DNA of 36,002 bases from Bacillota bacterium (lineage in GTDB: Bacteria > Bacillota > Negativicutes > Sporomusales > Sporomusaceae), in contig JAGGAA010000003.1 in assembly GCA_017889675.1 (NCBI GenBank), positions 1 to 36,002 on the forward strand, read 5' to 3'. The number at the start of each line of letters is the position of its first letter. Positions within the stretch are counted from its first letter, which is position 1. The notes beneath the pieces are model-generated. The model saw nothing but the letters and a program-made list of their open reading frames with translations, searched no databases and was not told the DNA's origin. Shown here in pieces: positions 22,289 through 31,890 of this stretch. Position numbers and translations under genes: made by a program.

Positions 22289-23991
22289 TTATTTTTCCAA
22301 TTTGCTTTTTTTATCTTAGCCATTTCCAGCATTTGAGCTGCATTATCCCTTGAAAGTTGTGTTATTTCACCAGAAGCCATCCTAGCCAATTCGGTTCGTT
22401 GAGAGTCTGGGGTAAGGATAGTAACTCTGGTCATTGTTCGTTCCTCTTCGATAACTTTCGCAATATAAATATGGCAATCGGCCATTGCTGCAATTTGCGG
22501 CAGGTGAGTTATACATAATACTTGCTTATCAGCAACAGCAATTCCAGCAATTTTTTCTGCTATTTTTTGAGCTGTTTGTCCACCAATGCCGGCATCAACT
22601 TCATCAAATACCATCGTAGGTGTTTCCTCGCGCTCTGAGCATACTGTTTTGATAGCCAGTGCTATCCGCGATAATTCACCGCCTGATGCAATTTTTTGTA
22701 ATAACTTAGGTTCCTCGCCTAGGTTTGCTGAAAACAAAAAAACAACGTCATCAGCACCATTCGCTGTGTAGTGTTGACTCTGATTAACATCCACTAAAAA
22801 TTTGGCCTTAGGCATACCTAAATCAGCCAAATGAGCTGATATTTGCCATGCCATTTCCTGACCTGCTGTCTGCCGCAGGCTGGTAAGAACCTCAGCTAAT
22901 TTTGCTACTTCACTTGCAAGGCTAGCTTCTGCTTGTTCAAGCTGGCTTAGTCGTTCATCAAAATTTGTGATAGTAGCCAGTTCAGCAGTAGCTTGTTCGT
23001 AATAAGCAAGGATGTCTTCGACTGTGGCACCATACTTTTTTTTGAGTTTGTGAATTACATCAAGCCGTTCTTCCAGTTTAGCTAATCTAGCTGGATTAAA
23101 ATCAATATTCTCTCGATAATCCCTGAGTTCACCCATAGTTTCTTCCAACTGGTATAAAGCCTCAGTTACGACAGCTAATTGTGCATTAATAGCCGTATCA
23201 TAACGCACTGCCATTTCAAGATCACGTTTAATATCAGCAAGACAAGCTACGACACCGCTAAATCCCTTATTTCCTTGACTTAAAAGCATATAAGAACGCG
23301 ATACGGCATTAGTGATTTTTTCGGCATTAGCCAGAATCGTGATTTGACTTTCAAGCTTTGCCTCTTCATCTACTGTCAAATTAGCGGTGGCAATTTCCTG
23401 TGTTTGCCAGGAAAGCATCTCTTCGCGCTGCAGCCGTTCCCGCGAATCTTGTGTAAGAGAAGCTAGTTCAGCCTTAGTTTTATGCCATTTTCGATATGCG
23501 TGCTGGTATTCTTCAAGTTTGGGGCTGATTTCCGGTGCAAACGTATCAGTAAGCGCTAGATGTACCTCAGGTCTTAATAATGCCTGGTTTTCATGCTGGC
23601 CATGCATATCAACCAACTTTTCGCCAATTTTTCGCAAAGTGGTTACTGTTGTCTGACAGCCATTGATATGAATAGAATTTTTGCTGTGCTTGGTTAAACG
23701 TCTGGTAAGGATTAACGTACCATCTTCTTCCAAGGTAATGCCTTGTTCTTCTACAATGTCTTTTATCGAAGTAAGGTTAGCTATATCAAAAACGGCTTCG
23801 ATACGGAAGTGGTCCGCTCCGGAACGAATGGAATCTGCGGAAGCTCTGCCGCCAACAATGATAGACAAGGCATCAATTAGAATCGATTTACCAGCTCCTG
23901 TTTCTCCAGTCAAGATATTAAGGCCTGGCACAAATTCGATATAGGCTTTATCAATAAGTGCAAAATTGGTGACCGTCAGCGATTTTAGCAT
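22276..23991 (-). CDS. recN: DNA repair protein RecN
   Basis: RecN is an SMC-like ATPase that acts early in double-strand-break repair. The Walker A motif GETGAGKS is at residues 29-36, a long coiled-coil middle with a short hinge follows, then the signature LQKIASGGELSRIALAIK and Walker B TMVFDEVDAGIGG. At 571 residues the length is normal. A GAGGAG site precedes the ATG. It ends the argR-recN pair, a conserved arrangement across Bacillota, and its stop is inside the terminator loop. Confidence 0.97.
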   Translation of the reverse strand: MLKSLTVTNFALIDKAYIEFVPGLNILTGETGAGKSILIDALSIIVGGRASADSIRSGADHFRIEAVFDIANLTSIKDIVEEQGITLEEDGTLILTRRLTKHSKNSIHINGCQTTVTTLRKIGEKLVDMHGQHENQALLRPEVHLALTDTFAPEISPKLEEYQHAYRKWHKTKAELASLTQDSRERLQREEMLSWQTQEIATANLTVDEEAKLESQITILANAEKITNAVSRSYMLLSQGNKGFSGVVACLADIKRDLEMAVRYDTAINAQLAVVTEALYQLEETMGELRDYRENIDFNPARLAKLEERLDVIHKLKKKYGATVEDILAYYEQATAELATITNFDERLSQLEQAEASLASEVAKLAEVLTSLRQTAGQEMAWQISAHLADLGMPKAKFLVDVNQSQHYTANGADDVVFLFSANLGEEPKLLQKIASGGELSRIALAIKTVCSEREETPTMVFDEVDAGIGGQTAQKIAEKIAGIAVADKQVLCITHLPQIAAMADCHIYIAKVIEEERTMTRVTILTPDSQRTELARMASGEITQLSRDNAAQMLEMAKIKKANWKNKAQA

Positions 23992-24012
23992 CTCTTATCT
24001 CTCCTCAAAACG

Positions 24013-24474
24013 CTACATTCCACTGCCCATGAGGGAACGAAATTTTGCAATGACTGGCAAAACAGCTTCAAGCGGTTTAACCAAAACAAAAATAGTATCA
24101 TCACCAGCCACTGTGCCGATAATTTCCGGCCATTTCACATAATCGATAGTATAGGCGACTGCCTGAGCAGTACCTGGCAATGTACGCAATACGACGATGT
24201 TCTGGCTATAATCGATAGTTACAATAGAATCTCGAAACGTACGTTCTAAACGGGCTTGGGTGAAAACAATATTTTGCTCTGGTGGAAAAGCATAACGATA
24301 TCGTCCATCGCCTGTAGGAACTTTAATAAGCATAAGTTCTTTAATGTCTCTCGAAACAGTAGCCTGAGTAATGTCAATACCATGTTTACTTAGCGCATCT
24401 GCCAATTCTTCTTGGGTTTCAATGATATAGCGATCAATAATTTCTTTAATCTTTGAGTGACGTAGAGCTTTCAA
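24013..24474 (-). CDS. argR: Arginine repressor ArgR
   Basis: ArgR/AhrC is a hexameric regulator of arginine synthesis and breakdown. The N-terminal winged helix is RHSKIKEIIDRYIIETQEEL with TQATVSRDIKELMLIKV; the C-terminal arginine-binding and hexamer domain has GTAQAVAYTIDY and GTVAGDDTIFVLV. The start is TTG with AAGGAG 9 bases upstream, overlapping the end of mnmM by 29 bases. At 153 residues it is full length. No arginine genes lie in this window; the dxs-tlyA-nadK-argR-recN order is the conserved Bacillota one. Confidence 0.96.
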   Translation of the reverse strand: MKALRHSKIKEIIDRYIIETQEELADALSKHGIDITQATVSRDIKELMLIKVPTGDGRYRYAFPPEQNIVFTQARLERTFRDSIVTIDYSQNIVVLRTLPGTAQAVAYTIDYVKWPEIIGTVAGDDTIFVLVKPLEAVLPVIAKFRSLMGSGM

Positions 24475-25045
24475 GGCTATTCACTCCTTTTTTTTCAATT
24501 ATATAGAGAACTGGCGGACTATTTGTCTGATTTACCATGGCCCAGCTGGCAACCGTAAATATTTGCTGACTTAGACCTGCTAGATATTGGTGCACGGCAT
24601 GACATTCTTGCTTTCCATGCTCATAACCGGGATAAGCAGCAACAGTCAGTAAGCCACCAACAGTTAGCAGTTGCAGGGTTTGGCTTATGGCTTGTTTCGT
24701 GATTTCCGAACAAGTACTTAGCGTGTGATCCCCACCTGGTAAATAGCCAAGGTTAAACATAGCAACATCGATTGGCTGATCAATATAATTAGCGATATTA
24801 GCATGACTATCTAAGATAAGTTGAGCTTTCGGAAGCAAATGATGTTGGTTTAACAGTAACTCGGTGTTAGCAATCGCTTGCGGTTGAATATCGAAAGCGA
24901 AAACTGTAGCATTCGGGGGAGTATGCTTTGCCAAAAATAGTGTATCTTTACCATTGCCGGCAGTAGCATCAATCACGAGCTTAGCCGCTGTTAACCGGGA
25001 AATTATGAACTTGTGAGCCATTTCAACGGCATTAACAACTACCAT
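24446..25045 (-). CDS. mnmM: tRNA-modifying class I SAM methyltransferase, MnmM/YtqB-like
   Basis: The 199-residue protein has the SAM-binding motif VIDATAGNGKDTLFLA and the family signature MFNLGYLPGGDH, followed by GLLTVAAYPGYEHGK and QTNSPPVLYIIEKK. These match Bacillus YtqB, identified as MnmM, which methylates the wobble uridine of some tRNAs to complete mnm5s2U. The start used is ATG at 25043-25045 with GAGG 8 bases upstream; a longer frame would overlap nadK deeply. It overlaps nadK by 14 bases and argR by 29 bases. Confidence 0.87.
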   Translation of the reverse strand: MVVVNAVEMAHKFIISRLTAAKLVIDATAGNGKDTLFLAKHTPPNATVFAFDIQPQAIANTELLLNQHHLLPKAQLILDSHANIANYIDQPIDVAMFNLGYLPGGDHTLSTCSEITKQAISQTLQLLTVGGLLTVAAYPGYEHGKQECHAVHQYLAGLSQQIFTVASWAMVNQTNSPPVLYIIEKKGVNSLESSTSLKD

Positions 25046-25901
25046 CCCGATCGCCTCGTCGTAGTTTAGTCCGCAAGGTTTCATAATAGCTTTTACCAAT
25101 AAATTTAATAAACCGTGCTCTAAAGGGGGAACGCCGCACAACAACGATATCATCAGGCAACAAATTATATACTGTCTGGCCATCTACCGTAAGCACAATA
25201 TCATCATGAGTAGCCTGCATCCGTACTTTTATTTCCTCCCGTTCGGAAATAACCAATGCGCGAGAATGCAACGTATGCGGACAAATGGGGGTAATAACAA
25301 TTACCTTTAATTTCGGGTTGATAATCGGTCCGCCTGAGGATAATGAATAGCCAGTCGAGCCAGTTGACGTAGCAATAATAAGTCCATCTGCAGGATATTC
25401 CGCAGTAAGCTCCTCATCAATAAATAATTTTAGTTTTATCATGCGGGAAAAACCGCCTTTGGCAACAACCACATCATTAAGTGCAGGCGAAATATAGATG
25501 GGACTTCCATTACGGATAACAACAGCATCCAACATGAGCCGTTCTTCGATATAGTAATCGCCTTTAACCAACCGGTCTAAGGCGGCGCTCAAATCAGGCA
25601 ACTCAATCTCTGTCAAAAAACCTAGATTTCCCATGTTTATTCCACAAACAGGAATGCCAAAAGGAGCAATCTCCCTGGCCGTATTAAGCAGTGTCCCATC
25701 ACCGCCCAGGGTGATGCCAAATGTAACATCGTTTCGCATGTTTTCTAGCTTTCCGGCTAGGTTTTTATAGTTAAGTTCTAGTGCTGCATCTTCTGGCAAA
25801 ACCACTTTTACATTTCGTTCTTTAAAATACTGCACAATCCAACCAAGTACAGTACCAATACTATGCTTTTTCGTATTAGGAAACAGTCCTACAGTCAACA
25901 C
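25032..25901 (-). CDS. nadK: NAD kinase
   Basis: NAD kinase makes NADP from NAD. The GGDGT motif is at residues 66-70, and INMGNLGFLTE, ATSTGSTGYSLSSGGP and ITPICPHTLHSRALV are all typical. The start is a GTG (MLTVGLFPN) with GGAGG 9 bases upstream. At 289 residues it is complete. It lies 15 bases after tlyA and overlaps mnmM. Confidence 0.96.
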   Translation of the reverse strand: MLTVGLFPNTKKHSIGTVLGWIVQYFKERNVKVVLPEDAALELNYKNLAGKLENMRNDVTFGITLGGDGTLLNTAREIAPFGIPVCGINMGNLGFLTEIELPDLSAALDRLVKGDYYIEERLMLDAVVIRNGSPIYISPALNDVVVAKGGFSRMIKLKLFIDEELTAEYPADGLIIATSTGSTGYSLSSGGPIINPKLKVIVITPICPHTLHSRALVISEREEIKVRMQATHDDIVLTVDGQTVYNLLPDDIVVVRRSPFRARFIKFIGKSYYETLRTKLRRGDRDGSC

Positions 25902-25916
25902 ACCCGTGTTCCTCCG

Positions 25917-26735
25917 TCATCCCGTTAAGTTGGCATGAGCTTCTGCTACTACCGTCGCAACATATAACTCATCCACTATTTCTATGGCAGAATAATTAGC
26001 CATATATAGTAGGTATTCAATATTACCTTCCGGGCCTTTTACTGGCGAATAAGTCAGCCCTAAAGGTGTAAACAGTTTCAAATTAGCATCATGTATGACA
26101 TTGTTAATAACTTCACGATGAATGGCCGGATCACGGACTACTCCTTTTTTCCCCACTTTATCTCGGCCTGCTTCAAATTGTGGTTTGATAAGTGCCACTA
26201 CTATCCCCTGTGGGCTGAGTAATGTTTTTACTACAGGCAGTACTTTCGCAAGGGAGATAAAAGCCACATCAATGGAAACAAAATCTAATAATTCAGCTAG
26301 ATCTTCTGGGCGAACATTACGAATATTTGTACGTTCCATATTGATTACTCGCTCATCTGTTCGTAGCGACCAAGCAAGTTGTCCATAACCCACATCAATT
26401 GCATATACTTTACGGGCACCATTTTTTAAAGCACAATCAGTAAAGCCGCCTGTTGAAGCACCTATATCAGCCATAACTTTACCTGTTAAGTTAAGACCAA
26501 AATATTCTAGGGCTTTAGCTAGCTTGAGGCCTCCCCTGCTAACATAACCAATATTGTCACCATGAACAACAATATTGGCTTTAGTAGGAACTACGGTACC
26601 GGCTTTATCAATTTTTTGTCCATTAACAGTAACAAGACCAGCCATAATATAGGCTTTGGCTCGTTCCCGGCTAGCTGCTAACCCTTTCTCCACTACTAAG
26701 ATATCAAGCCGTTCTTTCGTACGTTCTCCTGTCAT
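25917..26735 (-). CDS. tlyA: TlyA-family rRNA 2'-O-methyltransferase
   Basis: The protein has an N-terminal S4 RNA-binding domain ([20 protein letters not shown], about residues 8-70) and an FtsJ-like methyltransferase domain with SAM motif [16 protein letters not shown] and the later [15 protein letters not shown]. TlyA methylates 2'-hydroxyls of 16S and 23S rRNA in mycobacteria; in Bacillus the homologue is YqxC. The 272-residue length fits. Its ATG overlaps the dxs stop by 4 bases (ATGA). Confidence 0.93.
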   Translation of the reverse strand: MTGERTKERLDILVVEKGLAASRERAKAYIMAGLVTVNGQKIDKAGTVVPTKANIVVHGDNIGYVSRGGLKLAKALEYFGLNLTGKVMADIGASTGGFTDCALKNGARKVYAIDVGYGQLAWSLRTDERVINMERTNIRNVRPEDLAELLDFVSIDVAFISLAKVLPVVKTLLSPQGIVVALIKPQFEAGRDKVGKKGVVRDPAIHREVINNVIHDANLKLFTPLGLTYSPVKGPEGNIEYLLYMANYSAIEIVDELYVATVVAEAHANLTG

Positions 26736-28681
26736 TTTCGTGCTCCAAACTGCCGCAGAAAAATTTCAATACTATCGGCAATACCTTGGTCATTCAAGCT
26801 ATATTTATTCAATAAGTAACTCCGCGGTCCATGTTCAATAAACTTGTCTGGCAGTCCGAGTCGTAATACCTTTACCCAATTAAGGTTTTGTGAGTTAATA
26901 TATTCTAGTACGGCTGAGCCAAAACCTCCTGTAATAACATTATCTTCCACCGTAACAATAATACCAGTATTGCGAGCAATTTGTCGAATCAATTCTCCAT
27001 CCAGCGGTTTGACAAATCTACTATTTACTACGCCTGCCACAATTCCCTTATCAGCTAAAAATGCGGCCGCTTTTTGGCAAGGATTGACCATCGCGCCAAC
27101 TGCCAGCAAAACCACATCTTTTCCGGAACTCAAATTTTCTGCTTTGCCTATTTCGAGTTTAGTATATTCAGGCTGTAACTCTACCCCAACACCGCTTCCG
27201 CGCGGATAGCGAATAGCTACCGGTGAATTAAGTTCAGTTGCCGTATATAACATATTTTGCAATTCATTCTCATCTTTAGGAGCCATAATTACAATATTAG
27301 GAATATGCCGTAAGAAAGAATAATCAAACACACCATGATGGGTTGCCCCATCTTCACCAACAATACCAGCCCGGTCCAGCATAAAAGTTACAGGTAAGTC
27401 TTGCAGGCATACATCATGAAGAATCTGATCATAAGCACGTTGCATAAAGGTTGAATATATAGAAATTACTGGGCGTTTCCCCTGGGTAGCCAGGCCAGCG
27501 GCCATGGTAACAGCATGTTGCTCCGCAATACCAACATCGAAAAACCGTTTAGGGAATTTGTTGGCGAAGTTTCTCAAACCTGTACCATCAGGCATAGCAG
27601 CCGTTATTGCTACAATATTAGGATTCCGCTCTGCCAGCTTGACAAGCGTATTACCAAAGACTTGCGTATAGGAAGGTGGTGCTCCACTTGGTTTTATTAT
27701 TTCACCTGTTTCCACACAAAAGGGTCCTACCCCATGAAACTTATCAGGATTAGTTTCTGCAGGCAAATAGCCTTTGCCTTTGTGAGTCAACGTGTGAATA
27801 AGTATCGGCCCATTAATGCTCTTGGTTTTATTAAGTACATCCAAAATTAACGGGATATTATGTCCGTCAATGGGACCAAAATAAGTAAAACCCAGCTCTT
27901 CAAATAATATTCCGGGAACCAAAAGATATTTAAGGCTGCCCTTAAGGCGATCAACCGCTTTGGCAACACTCTCACCGATTGCTGGAATACTACGCAGCAA
28001 AAAATCAATATCTCGTTTGACTTTTGAATAGGTTGGTGCTGTACGCATTTTGGCTAGGTATTCTGAAATAGCACCTACATTTTTGGCAATAGACATCTCG
28101 TTATCATTCAAGATTACCGTAAGATTGGTACCAAGATGTCCAGCATGATTAAGTGCTTCATACGCTTCACCGCCTGTTAATGAGCCATCACCGATTATAG
28201 CAACAACATTGTATTTTTCACCTGATAGATCCCGCGCTAAAGCTATTCCTAAGGCTGAAGATATTGAGGTACTTGAATGTCCAGCACCAAAAGCATCATG
28301 CGGACTTTCGCAGCGTCTGGGAAAACCACTGATGCCATTCACAGTACGAAGTGTAGAAAAATTTGTGCAGCGCCCTGTCAAAATTTTATGTACATAGGCT
28401 TGATGTCCAACATCCCAAATAAATTTGTCTTGGGGACTATCAAACATTTTATGTAAGGCCAGCGTCAGTTCTACAACCCCTAAATTAGGTGCCAGGTGGC
28501 CGCCAGTAGCAGCTACTGTATGTATAAGAAGCTCGCGGATCTCCTCAGCGAGCTTTTCCAATTGGGATAAGGAAAAATGTTTAATATCCTGTGGTCCATC
28601 AATACTGTCAAGCAATCTACTCAAACTAGTTCCCCGCTTTCTCTGACTGGGGTCAGGTAAGTTACTATTCATGCATGGCAT
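26732..28681 (-). CDS. dxs: 1-deoxy-D-xylulose-5-phosphate synthase
   Basis: Dxs condenses pyruvate and glyceraldehyde-3-phosphate, the first step of the MEP isoprenoid pathway. Thiamine-diphosphate motifs are clear: [33 protein letters not shown], and the pyrimidine-domain [16 protein letters not shown] and [15 protein letters not shown]. From the ATG at 28681 it is 649 residues, but no ribosome site precedes it and the ATG sits in a palindrome. A TTG at 28624 after GGGGA would give 630 residues starting MSRLLDSI, closer to the family. ispA lies nearby in the same pathway. Confidence 0.96.
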   Translation of the reverse strand: MPCMNSNLPDPSQRKRGTSLSRLLDSIDGPQDIKHFSLSQLEKLAEEIRELLIHTVAATGGHLAPNLGVVELTLALHKMFDSPQDKFIWDVGHQAYVHKILTGRCTNFSTLRTVNGISGFPRRCESPHDAFGAGHSSTSISSALGIALARDLSGEKYNVVAIIGDGSLTGGEAYEALNHAGHLGTNLTVILNDNEMSIAKNVGAISEYLAKMRTAPTYSKVKRDIDFLLRSIPAIGESVAKAVDRLKGSLKYLLVPGILFEELGFTYFGPIDGHNIPLILDVLNKTKSINGPILIHTLTHKGKGYLPAETNPDKFHGVGPFCVETGEIIKPSGAPPSYTQVFGNTLVKLAERNPNIVAITAAMPDGTGLRNFANKFPKRFFDVGIAEQHAVTMAAGLATQGKRPVISIYSTFMQRAYDQILHDVCLQDLPVTFMLDRAGIVGEDGATHHGVFDYSFLRHIPNIVIMAPKDENELQNMLYTATELNSPVAIRYPRGSGVGVELQPEYTKLEIGKAENLSSGKDVVLLAVGAMVNPCQKAAAFLADKGIVAGVVNSRFVKPLDGELIRQIARNTGIIVTVEDNVITGGFGSAVLEYINSQNLNWVKVLRLGLPDKFIEHGPRSYLLNKYSLNDQGIADSIEIFLRQFGARK

Positions 28682-28709
28682 TTCTTAGAAATGTCTATTT
28701 ACCACACAT

Positions 28710-28718
28710 ATTATAGCA
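28710..28718 (-). promoter_or_regulatory. Extended -10 promoter for dxs and downstream genes
   Basis: The minus strand reads TGCTATAAT (28710-28718), a perfect extended -10. The -35 position has only TGAATG. Transcription would start near 28703. Confidence 0.55.
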
Positions 28719-28735
28719 TATCTAAAGATTAACAT

Positions 28736-29194
28736 TCATCTATAAAATACATAAAATGCGTAGGCCACAAGTGTACCTTGAATAGCACCACCCAGTACCT
28801 CGATCGGTGTATGGCCTAAAAGTTCTTTAAGACGGGTCTCCCGGACCTTATGTTCAACCCGCATCTCACGCACCAATTTGTTTATGACCTTAGCCTGTCG
28901 GCCTGCCGCCCGGCGTACTCCTGCAGCATCATACATAACTATACCCGCCAATATTACAGCTACCGCAAACAGGTCTGATTCAATTCCGTCTCTAAGCGCG
29001 ATACTAACAGCAAGGCTTACTACTAATGCTGTATGTGAGCTGGGCATACCTCCAGCACCAACAAGCCGTTCGGCGTTAAAGGCGCCATGCCGCCAATAGG
29101 ATGTCATGGTTTTTAACACTTGTGCCGTAAACCAAGCGGTCAAAGCTGTCATTAAGATAATATTCTGTCCTATTCCAACCAGGAACTCGGCCAT
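28736..29194 (-). CDS. Divergent PAP2 family membrane protein (YuiD-like)
   Basis: The 152-residue membrane protein has the acid phosphatase/vanadium haloperoxidase-related motifs AGGMPSSHTALVVSLA and MYDAAGVRRAAGRQAKVIN, followed by LLGHTPIEVLGGAIQG. These are the signatures of the divergent PAP2 (DUF212) family; the substrate is unknown. Since it directly follows ispA, a role in prenyl-phosphate or phospholipid metabolism is possible but only inferred. A GAGGTG site precedes the ATG by 6 bases. Confidence 0.88.
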   Translation of the reverse strand: MAEFLVGIGQNIILMTALTAWFTAQVLKTMTSYWRHGAFNAERLVGAGGMPSSHTALVVSLAVSIALRDGIESDLFAVAVILAGIVMYDAAGVRRAAGRQAKVINKLVREMRVEHKVRETRLKELLGHTPIEVLGGAIQGTLVAYAFYVFYR

Positions 29195-29204
29195 AGATTA
29201 CACC

Positions 29205-30092
29205 TCAGGTTTCACGATTTATTAGGTGTTCAACAAGTTCACGCAGTATGTTAGCTTCAGGTCCAAAGCCTAACAGGCTGTTACATGCCTTATCCACAGC
29301 TTGCTGCGCTAATTGTTTAGCTCCAGCAAGCGTATGTAGTGTTACATAGGTTACTTTATGATTTTTTACGTCACTGCCAATCGGCTTGCCGATTTTTTCC
29401 TGAGTACCAATCACATCAAGAATATCATCGGTAATTTGAAATGCTAAACCAAATTGGCAAGCATATGTAGTCAAAGCATCAATTTGCTGTTGGCTGCCGC
29501 CAGCTAACGAAGCCCCTGAACGCAAAGCCGCTTTGAATAAGGCTCCCGTTTTTGCCTGGTGGATATATTGCAAAGTTTTGGCATCAATGATTTGCCCTTC
29601 AGAAATAAGATCAATCGCCTGACCGCCAACCATTCCGGCCGGTCCGGCTGCGGCAGCTATTTCTTTTACCACGTTAATCAATACTAGCGGTTCCACCTTG
29701 CTCTGGGATAGCATTGTGCCAAAGGCAACTGTCAACAGACCATCACCAGCTAAAACTGCCATCCCATCGCCATATACCTTATGGTTAGTAAGTTTTCCAC
29801 GTCGATAGTCATCATTATCCATGGCCGGTAGATCATCATGAATAAGTGAATAGGTATGAATCATTTCCAGGCCGCAAGCTACAGGCAAATAATCACTGCC
29901 GTTGCCACCAACGGCCTCTGCAGCTGCCATAAGCATAATTGGCCGAAGTCGTTTTCCACCAGCAAACAGACTGTAACGCATAGCTTCATACATAATGGGG
30001 GGATAGGTATCACTGGGAATATATTGCGACAGCGCAGCCTCAATCAACCGCATTTTCTCCTGACAGTACTGTCCAAATGTAACTGTTGTCAT
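29205..30092 (-). CDS. ispA: Farnesyl diphosphate synthase / short-chain polyprenyl synthase
   Basis: This enzyme adds isopentenyl diphosphate to allylic primers. The first Asp-rich motif lies in HDDLPAMDNDDYRRGK and the second in FQITDDILDVIG; GGKRLRP is present near residue 50. At 295 residues it matches IspA-type farnesyl/geranyl synthases; exact chain length cannot be read by eye. The gene follows xseB by two bases and lies with xseA, xseB and dxs, the classical xseA-xseB-ispA-dxs neighbourhood. Confidence 0.95.
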   Translation of the reverse strand: MTTVTFGQYCQEKMRLIEAALSQYIPSDTYPPIMYEAMRYSLFAGGKRLRPIMLMAAAEAVGGNGSDYLPVACGLEMIHTYSLIHDDLPAMDNDDYRRGKLTNHKVYGDGMAVLAGDGLLTVAFGTMLSQSKVEPLVLINVVKEIAAAAGPAGMVGGQAIDLISEGQIIDAKTLQYIHQAKTGALFKAALRSGASLAGGSQQQIDALTTYACQFGLAFQITDDILDVIGTQEKIGKPIGSDVKNHKVTYVTLHTLAGAKQLAQQAVDKACNSLLGFGPEANILRELVEHLINRET

Positions 30093-30094
30093 AG

Positions 30095-30352
30095 TTATTT
30101 ACCCTCCACTAGGTTAAGTGGCTGTTCGACTAACTGGCCTTGTTCTTGCTGAAGAATTTTATCCACTTGTGTTTCTGCAATGTTCAGTTGCTCAAAACAT
30201 AATTTAGCATGGGAAATACCTTCGCCAAATTTATCTAACGCTTCTTCCAGCGGTAATTCACCTGTTTCTAATTGTTTTACAATTACCTCTAATTTGCCAA
30301 GAGCCTCCTCAAAACATACATTTTTTTGCTTGCTGCTTGTTTTATTAGCCAT
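30095..30352 (-). CDS. xseB: Exodeoxyribonuclease VII small subunit
   Basis: XseB binds the large subunit to form exonuclease VII, which degrades single-stranded DNA. The family pattern FEEALGKLEVIVKQLETGEL with PLEEALDKFGEG is complete. The ATG at 30350-30352 follows AAGGAGG and overlaps the xseA stop by 8 bases; a longer frame is rejected. Length is 85 residues. It is followed directly by ispA. Confidence 0.96.
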   Translation of the reverse strand: MANKTSSKQKNVCFEEALGKLEVIVKQLETGELPLEEALDKFGEGISHAKLCFEQLNIAETQVDKILQQEQGQLVEQPLNLVEGK

Positions 30353-31556
30353 GTATATCCTCCTTTTCCTTACTAACAACAACAGTAAGGCGCCCTTGAT
30401 GCAAAATAATTTCTAATGGCTGTTGGTGTTCTACCTGACTAGTATTTTTTACAACTTGCCCATCAAGAGTGCGAACAAGACTGTAGCCTCTAGACAGGAC
30501 AGCCAACGGGTTTAATACTGTCAGTTTTTCTGCATTGATTTTTAAGATATGCTGTTTAGTTACTATTATTTTTCGTACCGACTGTCCCAATCGTTCCATA
30601 TAGGAATCAAGTAGTTGTCTTTTATCAGCAAACAGTTTTTCTGGCTGATTAAATACTCTGTTAGCTCGCAATTGGCCGACAGCTTGGCGGCGTTGCTTGA
30701 TATATAACCGCATATTGCTTTCTAGCATGGTTTGAAGTGTAGTAATATGCCGTTTAAGCTCATAAACATCGGGCACGACAATCTCTGCTGCCTGCGAGGG
30801 CGTTGCCGCCCGGCAATCAGCGGCGAAATCTGCTAAAGTATAATCGGTCTGATGCCCAACGGCCGATACAATTGGGATGTGAGAAGCTGCTATTGCCCGT
30901 ACTACTTTCTCATCATTAAAGGCCCACAATTCCTCGATAGAACCGCCACCACGACCGACAATAATTACATCTACACTTTTTAAACGGTTAAATCCGTGGA
31001 TTGCCTGTACAATCTGACCTGGCGCATCTACTCCCTGAACTTGAACTGGATATAAGGTGAGTGGTATACCCGGGTGACGGCGTTTGGCAACGGTAATAAT
31101 ATCACGCAGAGCAGCGCCGGTAGGTGAAGTAACGATACCTATTGCTTTAGGTAACAGCGGCAACTTTTTTTTGCGGCAGTCATCAAACAGACCTTCTGCC
31201 GCCAACTTCTCTTTTAACTGATTAAATGCAATACTTAGTTCGCCTACACCGTCAGGTATTAATTGCTCAGCATAAAGCTGGTACAGCCCGTCTCTTTCAA
31301 ACACGGTAATCTGACCGCAAGCTACAACCTTCATCCCATCACGCGGCTCAAATTTTAAAAATTGTGCCCGGCTTTTGAACATGACTCCTTTAATCTGTGA
31401 ACCAGAATCTTTGAGAGTAAAATAACAGTGACCAGAATAATGACTTTTGAAGTTAGATATTTCCCCTTTTACAAAAATTGAAATTAGGTTGGCATCCCGG
31501 TCAAATACATTTTTGATATATTTAGTTAACTCACTAACGGTATAGATGTTATTCAT
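30345..31556 (-). CDS. xseA: Exodeoxyribonuclease VII large subunit
   Basis: XseA is the catalytic subunit of exonuclease VII. The N-terminal OB-fold (ISIFVKGEISNFKSHYSGHC, YFTLKDSGSQIKGVMF), the catalytic domain (GIVTSPTGAALRDI, VIIVGRGGGSIEELWAFND, VSAVGHQTDYTLADFAAD) and a coiled-coil C-terminal part ending LAVLSRGYSLV are in order. At 403 residues it is within the family's range. A GGAG site precedes the ATG by 7 bases. It heads xseA-xseB-ispA-yuiD-like. Confidence 0.97.
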   Translation of the reverse strand: MNNIYTVSELTKYIKNVFDRDANLISIFVKGEISNFKSHYSGHCYFTLKDSGSQIKGVMFKSRAQFLKFEPRDGMKVVACGQITVFERDGLYQLYAEQLIPDGVGELSIAFNQLKEKLAAEGLFDDCRKKKLPLLPKAIGIVTSPTGAALRDIITVAKRRHPGIPLTLYPVQVQGVDAPGQIVQAIHGFNRLKSVDVIIVGRGGGSIEELWAFNDEKVVRAIAASHIPIVSAVGHQTDYTLADFAADCRAATPSQAAEIVVPDVYELKRHITTLQTMLESNMRLYIKQRRQAVGQLRANRVFNQPEKLFADKRQLLDSYMERLGQSVRKIIVTKQHILKINAEKLTVLNPLAVLSRGYSLVRTLDGQVVKNTSQVEHQQPLEIILHQGRLTVVVSKEKEDIHG

Positions 31557-31608
31557 AACAATACTCCATATTTCAAATACACTGTTAATAATAATAACCT
31601 AAAAATGC

Positions 31609-31632
31609 AAAAAAAACCAGACATAAGTCTGG
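31609..31632 (-). terminator. Intrinsic terminator before xseA
   Basis: A 6-bp stem CCAGAC/GTCTGG (31617-31622 and 31627-31632), extendable at its base, is followed on the minus strand by eight T. It ends the unit of the 45-aa protein. Confidence 0.82.
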
Positions 31633-31680
31633 CTAAAGAATTTTTGAAGCCTTCTGCCCGGCTTGAGGTTTTGCTTATAC

Positions 31681-31818
31681 TTAAAAGCGGGCACCAAAAA
31701 AGCGTTGCGCTACGTATCCGCCTACACTTCCCACCACGAACCAGAAAAGATACCCAGGGGGAATTAGATGTCCAACAATTGAACCAATTACTGCACCTGC
31801 CAGAATATAAGGTACCAT
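31681..31818 (-). CDS. Tiny glycine-rich membrane protein (45 aa)
   Basis: The ATG at 31816-31818 is preceded by GGAGGTGACACC, an excellent ribosome site, which supports translation of this 45-residue protein. It is two hydrophobic segments with glycine-zipper spacing (ILAGAVIGSIVGHLIPPG, then LFWFVVGSVGGYVAQRFFG) and a short basic end. No family is recognised. It lies between the broken TsaD-like gene and a strong terminator. Confidence 0.72.
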   Translation of the reverse strand: MVPYILAGAVIGSIVGHLIPPGYLFWFVVGSVGGYVAQRFFGARF

Positions 31819-31890
31819 GGTGTCACCTCCAGGCATATAATCTTTTTGTATTCTATGCAAAAAAGGCGACACTGGTGAGGCATAAGAAAA

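Noticed and set aside
27515-27850. Plus-strand open frame of 111 codons
   Set aside because: Wholly inside dxs on the opposite strand, whose motifs are complete.
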